64,000 nt of DNA from Paenibacillus sp. W2I17 (GTDB taxonomy: Bacteria; Bacillota; Bacilli; Paenibacillales; Paenibacillaceae): positions 2,418,001-2,482,000 of the forward strand of contig NZ_JAUSXM010000001.1 of NCBI RefSeq assembly GCF_030815985.1, in the 5' to 3' direction. The position numbers were made by a program, and so were the translations under genes. The notes beneath the pieces are model-generated. The model had not been told where the DNA came from. It searched no databases and saw only the letters and a program-made list of their open reading frames with translations. Shown piece after piece: positions 35,101 through 40,967 of the stretch (the first letter of the stretch is position 1; every line of letters begins with the position of its first letter).

Positions 35101-35824
35101 CAACCGTGTGGATATCCACGGCGGATCGAAGATACGGAGCGGCGGAGCGGTTGTGGTAGGACCGAGCGGCGCAAGAGTTGACTTAGACAACGGCATGTCG
35201 CTGAACATCCGTGAGGGTACGGAGCTGACGTTTGATGACGCCACCCCACTGGGCTTCCTCGTGATATCGGGCAATCCTTTCAGGGATGCCAACATGGACG
35301 ACTGGTTCTACAACGATATAAATTTCGCCTACACATACGATCTTTTCAACGGCACGACGTCCACAACGTTCTCACCGGGAACCGCAATGACGCGTGCAAT
35401 GTTCGTGCAGGTACTGTCCAATCTTGAGAACGTAAACCTCTCCAGCTACACAAGTTCCCGCTTTAGCGACGTGACGGACGGACAGTGGTACACCGCGGCA
35501 GCCGAGTGGGCGGCCGAAAAAAGCATAGTTAAAGGTACAAACGCAGACCTGTTTGACCCCAATTCACCGATGACGCGCGAGCAGATGCTGGTTATACTGT
35601 ACAACTACATGAAGTACAAGGGCTATGAGATACCTGAAAGCCACGCTAAGTCCTTCGCGGACGAGAGTGAGATCAGCTCCTGGGCGTTGGAGGCCGTTCA
35701 GGCGCTGCAAGGCAACGGCATTGTATTAGGCAAACCGGGCAACTTTTTTGCTCCCAAAGCCACCGCCTCCCGCGCCGAAGTAGCCACGATCTTTGTAAGG
35801 TTCGTCGAATATCCGGCTAAGTGA
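32195..35824 (+). CDS. SLH-anchored secreted esterase with CBM9-like domain
   Basis: This 1209-residue secreted protein has a signal peptide (1-27); a CBM9-like sugar-binding domain (about 40-230); a small beta-repeat domain (230-303); a linker domain; an alpha/beta hydrolase (about 445-740) with nucleophile motif AGFSWGGQ (Ser near 578); FN3 (740-835); a GNTG-repeat linker; a beta-solenoid-like stretch rich in GTTIDSNGKV-type repeats (870-1020); and three SLH repeats (1026-1209). The hydrolase looks like the PHB-depolymerase/feruloyl-esterase (CE1-like) class, so it may remove ester groups from plant cell-wall polysaccharide at the bacterial surface. ATG 32195 has AAGGAGG. Codon use is clearly richer in G and C (GCG, GGC, CCG) than the divergent GH43 gene, which suggests transfer. 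Substrate is inference. Confidence 0.85.
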   Translation: MPKRFSRMLAFLCCLVMVASLMPTSYAAATDNIENAEANETPTAIFGTPELGSNDPLWGQTMEHHINKSTVPADPRPHATGTARILWDHDYLYSRVVVNDSNLYQGAGGDHQYDSLEFYVGTGTGGSNQWRVSATGVFSGQAAPGRAAWTQITETGYIVEMRIPKRTLTLEEGKLTFEVYINNSTEKGGDRYEVVSSFGDPDAAYTSAASFTDSLQLSLANEVDTRFSITATAGPGGRITPNPPGDVLRVDRDSNKEFTFTPDSGKIVDTVTVDGETVTLSAGTYTFSNIETNHTIHVTFKNDPDAGILPFIVWNDNFASGEYTTAVIIDLGEGKAALGSELNPGLFTLSARNTTLNGEAVTFEGTRKITRVYANDEPKVRGYLGSVSNSPDYQDGLASGRYIVVESEFYSASGGKTTLDGSSNSTKQVYNIVPNGEIVLTEGSPLRNVVFEQEKVVNPILDKFTTFTDNSVNRSLYLHKDEDGKVIKGLPLYVYTHGMSRGGTNAATDQKAAMKSANGSVALMKKMEKNPDKYASHVLNISYNGVSVPSTENVKKVIDALIASGEVDPNRVYAAGFSWGGQYTNNLVNSHPGFFAAAAPMAPVSGSPNAKDNDAHNNLAYWMFVNAHNVAGYQTNLNNFINNNMPKMINARASRFESNEVLTWPYNQFDQPNLRPNPANTPVLADYIAHEVEAAVLYNQITMENWSIAPTAQSANLPAWNNDYTDVFDWMFAQRKPVVPGAPSGFKATAGDGQVTLSWTAPADDGGSAILGYKVWYGNVTPVTLDAAETKYTFKNLTNGQGYNFTIIAVNAKGDGAEISATTTPLKTTTPTVPDSGGNTGNTGNTGNTGNMGNTGNTDNTGTGTNAGTPKSTYTVNTPKDKPAVTDKNGNTTLPGGGEIATKGGTKIKVPEGTTIDSNGKVTIPADKSAEVTLPGGSSTVTISDGSTIASDGTVTVGGKDAHVNLPNGNRVDIHGGSKIRSGGAVVVGPSGARVDLDNGMSLNIREGTELTFDDATPLGFLVISGNPFRDANMDDWFYNDINFAYTYDLFNGTTSTTFSPGTAMTRAMFVQVLSNLENVNLSSYTSSRFSDVTDGQWYTAAAEWAAEKSIVKGTNADLFDPNSPMTREQMLVILYNYMKYKGYEIPESHAKSFADESEISSWALEAVQALQGNGIVLGKPGNFFAPKATASRAEVATIFVRFVEYPAK

Positions 35825-35845
35825 AAGCGCATACAGAATTAAGGT

Positions 35846-35893
35846 GACCCCTCCCGGTTGGACAATATCCAGCCGGAAGGGTCTCCTTGTTTT
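35846..35893 (+). terminator. Terminator of the SLH-esterase gene
   Basis: A long stem GACCC..CCGGTTGGA / TCCAGCCGG..GGGTC (35846-35883) is followed by TCCTTGTTTT, 22 bases past the stop. Confidence 0.8.
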
Positions 35894-35986
35894 CAAACTG
35901 CACTTTTTTTGACAACTCCACGGTCAGGAATTTTAGTATTTGCTACCCTTAAAGTAATATCCTATCTAAAATCGCTTGATAAGATA

Positions 35987-36181
35987 ATGAAGAAACGCGG
36001 ACTTGAACAGAAAGACGTCGTTCAAATTACCGGCATAAATCGCAATACTGTAAAGGCGCTCGCGTTGAACGCCAACGCGCGGATAGATTTCCCAACGCTC
36101 AATACCTTGTGCGAAAAGTTGGACGTGCTGCCTGGCGATTTAATCGAATACATACCTAATACCGAGGAAAGTGCCGAGTAA
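35987..36181 (+). CDS. Small XRE-family (Cro/CI) HTH regulator, YozG-like
   Basis: The visible protein from ATG 35987 is 64 residues: KKRGLEQKDVVQITGINRNTVKAL forms the helix-turn-helix, and FPTLNTLCEKLDVLPGDLIEYIP is the characteristic tail of short YozG-like regulators. Homologous sequence seems to begin before this ATG (VISYLKSLDKIMKKRG), but the frame upstream contains no good start: the only earlier one is a TTG at 35858 inside the preceding terminator. There is no clear ribosome binding site. It may therefore be a start-less remnant or use the internal ATG. It is the left-most recognisable gene of the accessory island and ends in its own hairpin. Confidence 0.6.
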   Translation: MKKRGLEQKDVVQITGINRNTVKALALNANARIDFPTLNTLCEKLDVLPGDLIEYIPNTEESAE

Positions 36182-36192
36182 ACGTAAAAAAC

Positions 36193-36232
36193 ACCGCTAA
36201 CCCATACTTAGGGATTACGGTGTATTTATTAT
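36193..36232 (+). terminator. Terminator of the XRE regulator gene
   Basis: ACACCGCTAACCC / GGGATTACGGTGT (36193-36205 with 36213-36225, small internal bulge) is followed by ATTTATTAT, 12 bases after the stop. Confidence 0.75.
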
Positions 36233-36293
36233 ATGTAGTGGGTTACATTTTCCCATTATAAGCTAATAAAATAACTATATTCGTTATTTAATA

Positions 36294-36322
36294 TTGTAAT
36301 GCGTTACATTTGGGGGTAAAAT
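36294..36322 (+). promoter_or_regulatory. Promoter of the antitoxin RNA
   Basis: TTGTAA (36294-36299), a 17-base spacer and TAAAAT (36317-36322) direct plus-strand transcription from about 36329 into the 3' end of the minus-strand toxin gene. Confidence 0.65.
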
Positions 36323-36328
36323 TGAATT

Positions 36329-36420
36329 ACCACTGTAAATCATAATTTACAGAGGACAAGAGCGGTACATCATCTAAGAAATAACCGCAGTCTTTGGAGA
36401 GAGGCGGTTATTTCTGCTTG
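36329..36420 (+). ncRNA. Candidate antisense antitoxin RNA of the type I toxin
   Basis: The predicted transcript starts near 36329, forms hairpin CTGTAAAT-CATA-ATTTACAG (36333-36340 with 36345-36352), and runs antisense through the toxin mRNA tail. It can end at the shared 12-bp hairpin AGAAATAACCGC / GCGGTTATTTCT (36377-36388 with 36404-36415). This convergent, 3'-overlapping design is that of B. subtilis BsrG/SR4-type systems. The T-tract after the hairpin is weak, so a longer form ending at the hairpin near 36617 is possible. No transcript evidence is available from sequence alone. Confidence 0.55.
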
Positions 36421-36535
36421 GTACGTATAATTAACACTATTAATGTCGCGAACGAAATCATAAGGATAAGTGTCTCATAGGTGGACATGCTACCACCTCC
36501 CCTCATATGAAGGTAGGCAAAGCCCGCTCTTGTCC
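36354..36535. repeat. 12-bp inverted repeat linking the 5' and 3' ends of the toxin mRNA
   Basis: GGACAAGAGCGG at 36354-36365 is the exact reverse complement of CCGCTCTTGTCC at 36524-36535. On the minus-strand toxin transcript these are the tail and the extreme 5' end. Such long-range closure keeps full-length mRNAs of several type I toxins untranslated. Confidence 0.85.
36408..36488 (-). CDS. Type I toxin, putative holin-like hydrophobic peptide (26 aa)
   Basis: The 26-residue peptide starts MSTYETLILMISFATL and ends in IIRTKQK: one membrane helix with a short charged tail. It fits the putative holin-like toxin family found in Bacillus and Paenibacillus type I toxin-antitoxin loci. ATG 36488 follows an excellent GGAGGTGG. 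A -10 box TATACT lies 55 bases upstream. The mRNA 5' end (GGACAAGAGCGG) is complementary to its own 3' tail, and an antisense promoter faces it. When translated it would insert in the membrane and depolarise or damage it; this activity is known for family members and inferred here. Confidence 0.8.
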   Translation of the reverse strand: MSTYETLILMISFATLIVLIIRTKQK

Positions 36536-36542
36536 ACTTTCC

Positions 36543-36548
36543 AGTATA
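36543..36548 (-). promoter_or_regulatory. -10 box of the type I toxin gene
   Basis: TATACT on the minus strand is preceded by a weak -35 (TTTCAT at 17 bases). Initiation 6-7 bases downstream would start the transcript at the 5' arm of the long-range repeat. Confidence 0.55.
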
Positions 36549-36588
36549 CACGCGGATTCAAAATTATGAAATAATAAATATTGAGACA

Positions 36589-36765
36589 CACCGGGCCGTT
36601 AACCATACGGCTCTTTTTTGCATGGTTTACCATGGAATCAGCGCGTTTTGGCTTCGCTAAGGGGAACGTACACGAAAGGGCATACGCGGCTAAATGTACG
36701 GTGATCTTACGGGAATTTAGCCGCGAATGAAAAAGAACCGCTAAGCCTGCGTGCGGGCTGCGGTT
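36589..36765. other. Run of three hairpins between toxin and nuclease remnant
   Basis: The stretch contains GGGCCGT/ACGGCTC followed by TTTTTT on the plus strand (about 36591-36617), a perfect 10-bp stem GCGGCTAAAT / ATTTAGCCGC (36686-36695 with 36715-36724), and AGAACCGC / GCGGTTCT (36733-36765). The last has TTTTT on the minus strand and serves as terminator of the nuclease remnant. No coding frame is seen. Confidence 0.6.
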
Positions 36766-36795
36766 CTACTTTTCATCAATTTGAGTTACGCCAGT

Positions 36796-37583
36796 TTAAT
36801 GTGATTCAACAGGTGAGCCACTTATAGAAACATAATCTTGCCATTTAAATTTGTTAAAATGACCACTAGTATTTAAAAGATCATTTATCACTTGTTCTTT
36901 CTCCTCTGGATTTTCTCGGATATGAAAGTATAAAGCCAGTAAGTCTACTCCAGTGATTAAACAATGATCTCGATTATTACTATATGTCATCATCTGGTCA
37001 GGGAAAGGTTTTTCAATTCTTTCTTCTAAAGGAACATCTTTAAAAGCGTTTACTACTAAAATGCCTTTAGGCTTTATGTCCTTTGTCGCGAGATATTCGC
37101 TCACCCATTTTTCTAGTTGCGCAGCATGTTTTTCTGCAGCACTTTTAGTAACCCCTTTTACTTCTACTACTGCTACTTGACCTTTATATACTAATATAAG
37201 ATCGTCTCTTCCTGGTATACCCTCACTAACTTCAAAGCCGAGGTAACCAAAAACCCTACCCACTATATTTTCCAAGGGTTGACCTGTCCCAGCAAAGAGA
37301 ATTTTCAACTCCTCCAAGGATTTTAAATCTGAACCCAACTTCTCTATCTCAAATTCTAACATTTTCAATTCATCATTTTTCTTTGTTATTTCCTGTTTAA
37401 CTTTTTTTCCTCGGGCACCTCCGTTAAAAAACTCCACTCAGGAAGTGTTTTAATATAATCGTGATCAGGTTTGCGGATTTGACTATGTATACTCGCCAAG
37501 CATGTAGATAGAGCGTATATTTGATTTTTGTCAAGTATAATTAGTAGGGGGGTAATTTCTCTTTTATTTGAACAAAGATGAAG
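36796..37583 (-). pseudogene. PD-(D/E)XK nuclease-like gene, 5'-truncated and frameshifted
   Basis: The 213-codon frame from GTG 37437 to 36796 encodes a coiled-coil stretch and then a restriction-endonuclase-like core: GRDDLILVYKG and VVEVKG give the D-x-ExK pattern, and HAAQLEKWVSEY follows. GTG 37437 has no ribosome binding site. In the -1-related frame directly upstream, coding-like sequence (DKNQIYALSTCLASIHSQI, then PDHDYIKTLPEWSFLTEV) runs from about 37583 and joins smoothly at a run of seven A (37402-37408). So the real gene is longer and shifted by one base at this run. No ATG or GTG start exists in that upstream frame, which opens only 28 bases from the second toxin gene, so the 5' end seems lost. 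The alternative is programmed -1 frameshifting at A AAA AAG. Confidence 0.65.
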
Positions 37584-37613
37584 TTACACTTAATTTATGA
37601 GAAAGGTGATGAG

Positions 37614-37724
37614 ATGAGTACATACGAGGCACTTGACGTCATGCTTAACTTTGGTACTTTTATTTTCGCAATGTTGGCCTTCATTACGTCAGTAATTTTC
37701 TTTTTACACGTAAAAAAGCGATAG
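37614..37724 (+). CDS. Second putative holin-like type I toxin peptide (36 aa)
   Basis: The 36-residue peptide MSTYEALDVMLNFGTFIFA .. FFLHVKKR has the same MSTYE start as the toxin at 36488, one long membrane helix and a basic tail. ATG 37614 has AAAGGTGAT six bases upstream. A -10-like TATAAT lies at 37536-37541, though its -35 is poor. A terminator follows at 37805-37837. It belongs to the putative holin-like toxin class. The facing antisense RNA is less clear here than at the first locus. Confidence 0.7.
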   Translation: MSTYEALDVMLNFGTFIFAMLAFITSVIFFLHVKKR

Positions 37725-37804
37725 CCTCCCCGCCAAGAGCTGCTACCGCGATCTAATTTATGTAATAATCATAAACCTTACCGCCAACACACGCAATACC
37801 CAGG

Positions 37805-37837
37805 AAGACGCAGTCTACTCCAAAGCTGCGTCTTTTT
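37805..37837 (+). terminator. Terminator after the second toxin gene
   Basis: A perfect nine-base stem AAGACGCAG / CTGCGTCTT with a 12-base loop is followed by TTT after the stem's final TT, 81 bases past the toxin stop. Confidence 0.85.
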
Positions 37838-37884
37838 CTGTCTACTTGCGGAATCATGCCCTGCGCGGGACCTCCTTACGCCTA

Positions 37885-38493
37885 TTACTTCGTCTCACCT
37901 ACGAGCTTAAACGTTCCGCCCGTCGACTCACCAATGTTATAATTTTGAACCGTGAGCTGTACGAAAGTAGAATCGTTCCAAGCTGGCGCGTTAGGAGATT
38001 TAGTATAGTATTCGCTCACTGCTTTGATGATTGCGTCAGATTTAGCGCGTAGCTCACGATCAGACAGTTCGTAGGCCCCCTTATTTTTGTACAATAATGA
38101 GAGAGCAGGTTGATTTTCGACGTCTATAACAACATCGCTTAAATTACCGTCATCGCCCCAACTGAACCTAATTTTATTTACAACGAAATCATCCGTAACA
38201 ATTCCGTCTTCGATATCGTGGGCCAACGCTGTTAAATAAGTTAGCTTGCGATATGTATCTTGCTCCTCATTAATAACTGCTTGCGCGTCTGCAGTTTTTT
38301 GTAATTCATCATTCTTTTTCGAGATTGACACAATCTGTTCGGAAAGTTTATCAGTCTTGCTTGATAGTTCTGAATTCTGAACAAATAAATAAATTGATGC
38401 GGCGACTGCTAAAGCCGAAATCCCCAACGCAACTGCAGATAATACATTTATGCGCTGCTTTGGCTTGCTTTCTGATAAAGTTAATTCGTCCAT
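37885..38493 (-). CDS. Membrane-anchored coiled-coil protein of unknown function
   Basis: This 202-residue protein has a short cytosolic head, one membrane helix at about residues 19-43 (VLSAVALGISALAVAASIYLF), and a coiled coil at about 45-75 (SSKTDKLSEQIVSISKKNDELQ). An extracytoplasmic mixed domain with several aromatic residues follows. I recognise no family. It sits between the second toxin and the broken integrase and is read in the same direction as the integrase, a typical place for cargo or phage-derived lysogenic genes. The start ATG 38493 is preceded by AGGGGAGAAGG, and a TATAAT -10 box lies at 38547-38552 on the minus strand. Confidence 0.75.
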   Translation of the reverse strand: MDELTLSESKPKQRINVLSAVALGISALAVAASIYLFVQNSELSSKTDKLSEQIVSISKKNDELQKTADAQAVINEEQDTYRKLTYLTALAHDIEDGIVTDDFVVNKIRFSWGDDGNLSDVVIDVENQPALSLLYKNKGAYELSDRELRAKSDAIIKAVSEYYTKSPNAPAWNDSTFVQLTVQNYNIGESTGGTFKLVGETK

Positions 38494-38565
38494 TATGTAC
38501 CTTCTCCCCTGCGTTTTTATAGTTCTATTCTACTATATACAGGAAAATTATACTATATATAAACG

Positions 38566-38612
38566 ACAAAAGACGCAGCCCTCAACGGAAATTTATCCGC
38601 GAGAACTGCGCC
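38566..38612 (-). terminator. Terminator after the integrase remnant
   Basis: GCGCAG..CTC..CGG pairs with CCG..GAG..CTGCGT across 38572-38612 with small internal loops. TCTTTTG follows on the minus strand, 35 bases past the integrase stop. Confidence 0.65.
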
Positions 38613-38647
38613 TCATTTTATACTTCGCTTGCGCGCTTGATGGGTCA

Positions 38648-39686
38648 CTAAGACTGTCGGTTCGTCTTGCGCGGCTTTTCAAGTTTCCCAATAACAGCGT
38701 TCAGAGGGGAAAACTCGTCATGGTTCTTCTTCACGTTCTTATCGGACAAATGCGTATAGTGAGCGGTCATACGCCCGTCAGCGTGTCCGAGGATGTCCTG
38801 TAGATGGCGCTGTGATCCGCCTTCCTCTAAAAATAGCGTCGCCCCTGAGTGACGCAGTAAGTGCGGATACACGCGCTTCTCAATTCCGGCTCGATCCGCG
38901 TACTTCTTCAATTGATGGCGGAAGTGATTCGGAAGCAGGCGCTCACCGTAATTATTAAGGAATATATATTCACTTCCAAACTCCGTTGATTCGCGGATTA
39001 ACTCTTGCATCAGCTTAGCAGTTCGTTTTGTGATCGGTACAATTCGTGGCTTACACGTCTTGGTCACTTCCCGTCGTAAAGTTGCACAACATGCGGTAAA
39101 GTCTACGTCAGTCTTACGTAATGTTAACGCCTCGTCTACGCGTAACATCCCATCAATCAAGAGATTTATTACAACGAAATCTCGAAAGTCGCTGTACGTT
39201 GGTTTGGCGCTTTTAGAAGGTCGCTCATCTCCTCCGCGGTAAGTACCTCAATATCCTTCCCAATGTCCTGTACGTTCTTTAAATACGTAAACGAGTCTGC
39301 TTCAATTACTTCCTCTTCTTTTAAAAACTTAAACATCGTCTTCATATTCTTAATGCGCGTGTTAATTGATTCGGAAGAAGTCCCACAGTGCGAACAGATT
39401 CCGGAACTTTACAGTTATCGCTAAACCTCCGTTTTTCATCACGTAACCAAATTATGTAATCACGCCCTACCTCAACGTTGATATTCCGGATGTCACGAAT
39501 GATCTTACGCTCATCCAGAAATTCACAAAAGTAATTGTAATTCTGTACGTATGTCTTTAGCGCATTCTCCGCACGACCCTCGGATTTCTTCGCCTGGTAG
39601 TAATAATCAAACAGGTAGTCTAACGAATGTTGTAAGCGCGTTGATGTGCGCTCACTCTTAATTGTTCTTCCTTTACGTTTATCCAT
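38648..39686 (-). pseudogene. Tyrosine recombinase (phage/ICE integrase) broken by two frameshifts
   Basis: Start ATG 39686 has AAGGAGG nine bases upstream. The first frame encodes the N-terminal SAM-like core-binding domain (SLDYLFDYYYQAKKSEGRAE .. YCEFLDE-like). Near 39390 the reading must move to a second frame (TSSESINTRIKNMKTMFKFL, then DIEVLTAEEMSDLLKAPNQ). Near 39212 it must move again to the third, which carries the catalytic domain with RHSGATLF, LGHADGRMTAHY and the terminal Tyr. Each step equals loss of one base. Restored, the protein would be about 346 residues, normal for an integrase. It lies 51 bases from the 5'... side of the island next to tRNA-Ala, the usual site for such enzymes. 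Sequencing error at two sites is the main alternative to true decay. Confidence 0.85.
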
Positions 39687-39787
39687 TCCATACCGCCTCC
39701 TTCGATAATAAGTACGGTAAGAAAACGAGGGATTAGGCGCGCATATCTGCGAGTTGTCCACGTTAACAGTCAACGTCTAGACAAACG

Positions 39788-39809
39788 AAAAAACCCGCTA
39801 TATTAGCGG
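39788..39809 (-). terminator. Terminator of tRNA-Ala
   Basis: CCGCTA-ATA-TAGCGG on the minus strand (39795-39809) is followed by six T (39788-39793), 15 bases past the tRNA. Confidence 0.88.
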
Positions 39810-39823
39810 ATTCTCTAAGAGTA

Positions 39824-39896
39824 TGGAGCCTAGGGGGATCGAACCCCTGACCTCATCGCTGCCAGCGATGCGCTCTCCCAGCTGAGCTAAGGCCCC
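39824..39896 (-). tRNA. tRNA-Ala (anticodon GGC)
   Basis: The 73-nt cloverleaf starts GGGGCCT and ends AGGCTCCA, including the G3-U70 wobble pair that identifies alanine tRNAs. The D arm is GCTCAGCTGGGAGAGC, the anticodon stem CATCG/CGATG encloses loop CTGGCAG (anticodon GGC), and the T arm has GGTTCGATCC. CCA is not encoded. The broken integrase lies just beyond its 3' end, so this is the probable attachment site of the island. Confidence 0.98.
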
Positions 39897-40080
39897 AGGA
39901 TATGAAATAGATAACTTGTCCAACACTGCTACGTTCCACAGGCGACTCCTATATCATATAAAATCCAGCTTTCGCTGTCAATCACTTTTTAAGATCCAAA
40001 GTGATTGGAGAAGAACAACCGATTTCTCTGGTACACACGGACTGGAACTCCAGACTGCTCTTCTCCCTTTACCAACTTCA

Positions 40081-40548
40081 CTAATCCTCCAGATCGTCTT
40101 TGGACAACAGGGATTTCAGTTCTTTCATGAACATATTGATATCTTTGAACTGGCGATATACCGACGCAAAACGGACATACGCCACTTCATCGACTGGAAA
40201 CAACTGTTCCATCAATAGCTCACCAATCTGGCGACTCTCAACTTCAGCATCCGCTGTATTACGCAGAGATTTCTCTACTTCAGATACCATCATCTCCAGG
40301 GTCTCTACGGAGACTGGACGTTTCTCACAGGCACGAATAAGCCCGCGGAGAATCTTGTCCCGGCTGAACTCTTCACGACTGCCATCTTTCTTAATAACAA
40401 TCAGTGGAGTCTCCTCAATCATCTCAAACGTTGTAAATCTTCGGGCACACTGCTCACACTCACGGCGACGACGAATGGATTTTGCCTCGTTGGCCGGACG
40501 CGAATCAAGCACTTTGGTACCCATATAACCGCAATAAGGACACTTCAA
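40081..40548 (-). CDS. nrdR: Transcriptional repressor NrdR
   Basis: This 155-residue repressor has an N-terminal zinc ribbon (CPYC at 3-6 and CEQC about 31-34) and an ATP-cone domain (about 46-136, beginning [14 protein letters not shown]). NrdR senses dATP/ATP through the ATP-cone and represses ribonucleotide reductase genes by binding NrdR boxes. Length and sequence are standard. The start is TTG at 40548 (LKCPYCGY), behind GGGAAG. It is in the usual neighbourhood of polA-coaE in Bacillales, here separated by a convergent SASP gene. Confidence 0.97.
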   Translation of the reverse strand: MKCPYCGYMGTKVLDSRPANEAKSIRRRRECEQCARRFTTFEMIEETPLIVIKKDGSREEFSRDKILRGLIRACEKRPVSVETLEMMVSEVEKSLRNTADAEVESRQIGELLMEQLFPVDEVAYVRFASVYRQFKDINMFMKELKSLLSKDDLED

Positions 40549-40625
40549 ATCAGATCACTTCCCACTTTTACTTTTTACCACATATTCCCTGTACTGATTT
40601 TGTAATGAAAAATGCATTGCCGACA

Positions 40626-40632
40626 CATAATA
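40626..40632 (+). promoter_or_regulatory. Sigma-G-like -10 element of the SASP gene
   Basis: CATAATA lies 31 bases upstream of the SASP start and fits the forespore sigma-G/sigma-F -10 consensus. The matching -35 (TGTAAT or TGAAAA) is less clear. Confidence 0.45.
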
Positions 40633-40663
40633 CTTTTACCAACCCGCGAGGAGGTGAACAGCA

Positions 40664-40885
40664 ATGGCACAAAGCAATGGTAACTCCAACAACCTGGTGG
40701 TAACTAAAGCTTCCGCAGCACTCGAGCAAATGAAATATGAAGTTGCTCAAGAACTCGGAATCAGCATCCCACAAGACGGATACCAAGGTAACATGACTTC
40801 TTACGAGAACGGTTCGATCGGTGGATACATCACGAAGCGTCTGGTAACAATTGCAGAACAGCAATTGGCAGGTCAATACCAATAA
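40664..40885 (+). CDS. Alpha/beta-type small acid-soluble spore protein
   Basis: This 73-residue protein has both SASP signatures: the germination-protease site region MKYEVAQELGI (cleavage after Glu) and the C-terminal DNA-binding segment GGYITKRLVTIAEQQL. Alpha/beta SASPs coat and protect DNA in dormant spores and supply amino acids at germination. ATG 40664 has GAGGAGGTG. A terminator-like hairpin follows. It is a single-gene unit, convergent with the lytic transglycosylase gene, and directly shows that the organism forms endospores. Confidence 0.97.
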   Translation: MAQSNGNSNNLVVTKASAALEQMKYEVAQELGISIPQDGYQGNMTSYENGSIGGYITKRLVTIAEQQLAGQYQ

Positions 40886-40906
40886 TATCTGCATCGTAAT
40901 ACGCTA

Positions 40907-40952
40907 CACAGAGGAGCATGGAGCGGCCGGTGAATAACCGGCCTGCTCTGTG
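40907..40952 (+). terminator. Terminator hairpin after the SASP gene
   Basis: Outer arms CACAGAG / CTCTGTG and inner arms GGCCGGT / ACCGGCC form a long hairpin 22 bases past the stop. The following T-tract (CTTCTACTT) is weak. Confidence 0.65.
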
Positions 40953-40967
40953 CTTCTACTTATATAC

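Noticed and set aside
35858-35986. TTG-initiated N-terminal extension of the XRE regulator
   Set aside because: The TTG lies within the hairpin of the preceding terminator, so a transcript and ribosome binding site for it are unlikely.
40568-40894. 108-codon minus-strand frame opposite the SASP gene
   Set aside because: Shadow of the SASP gene, which has full family signatures, a strong ribosome binding site and a forespore-type -10.
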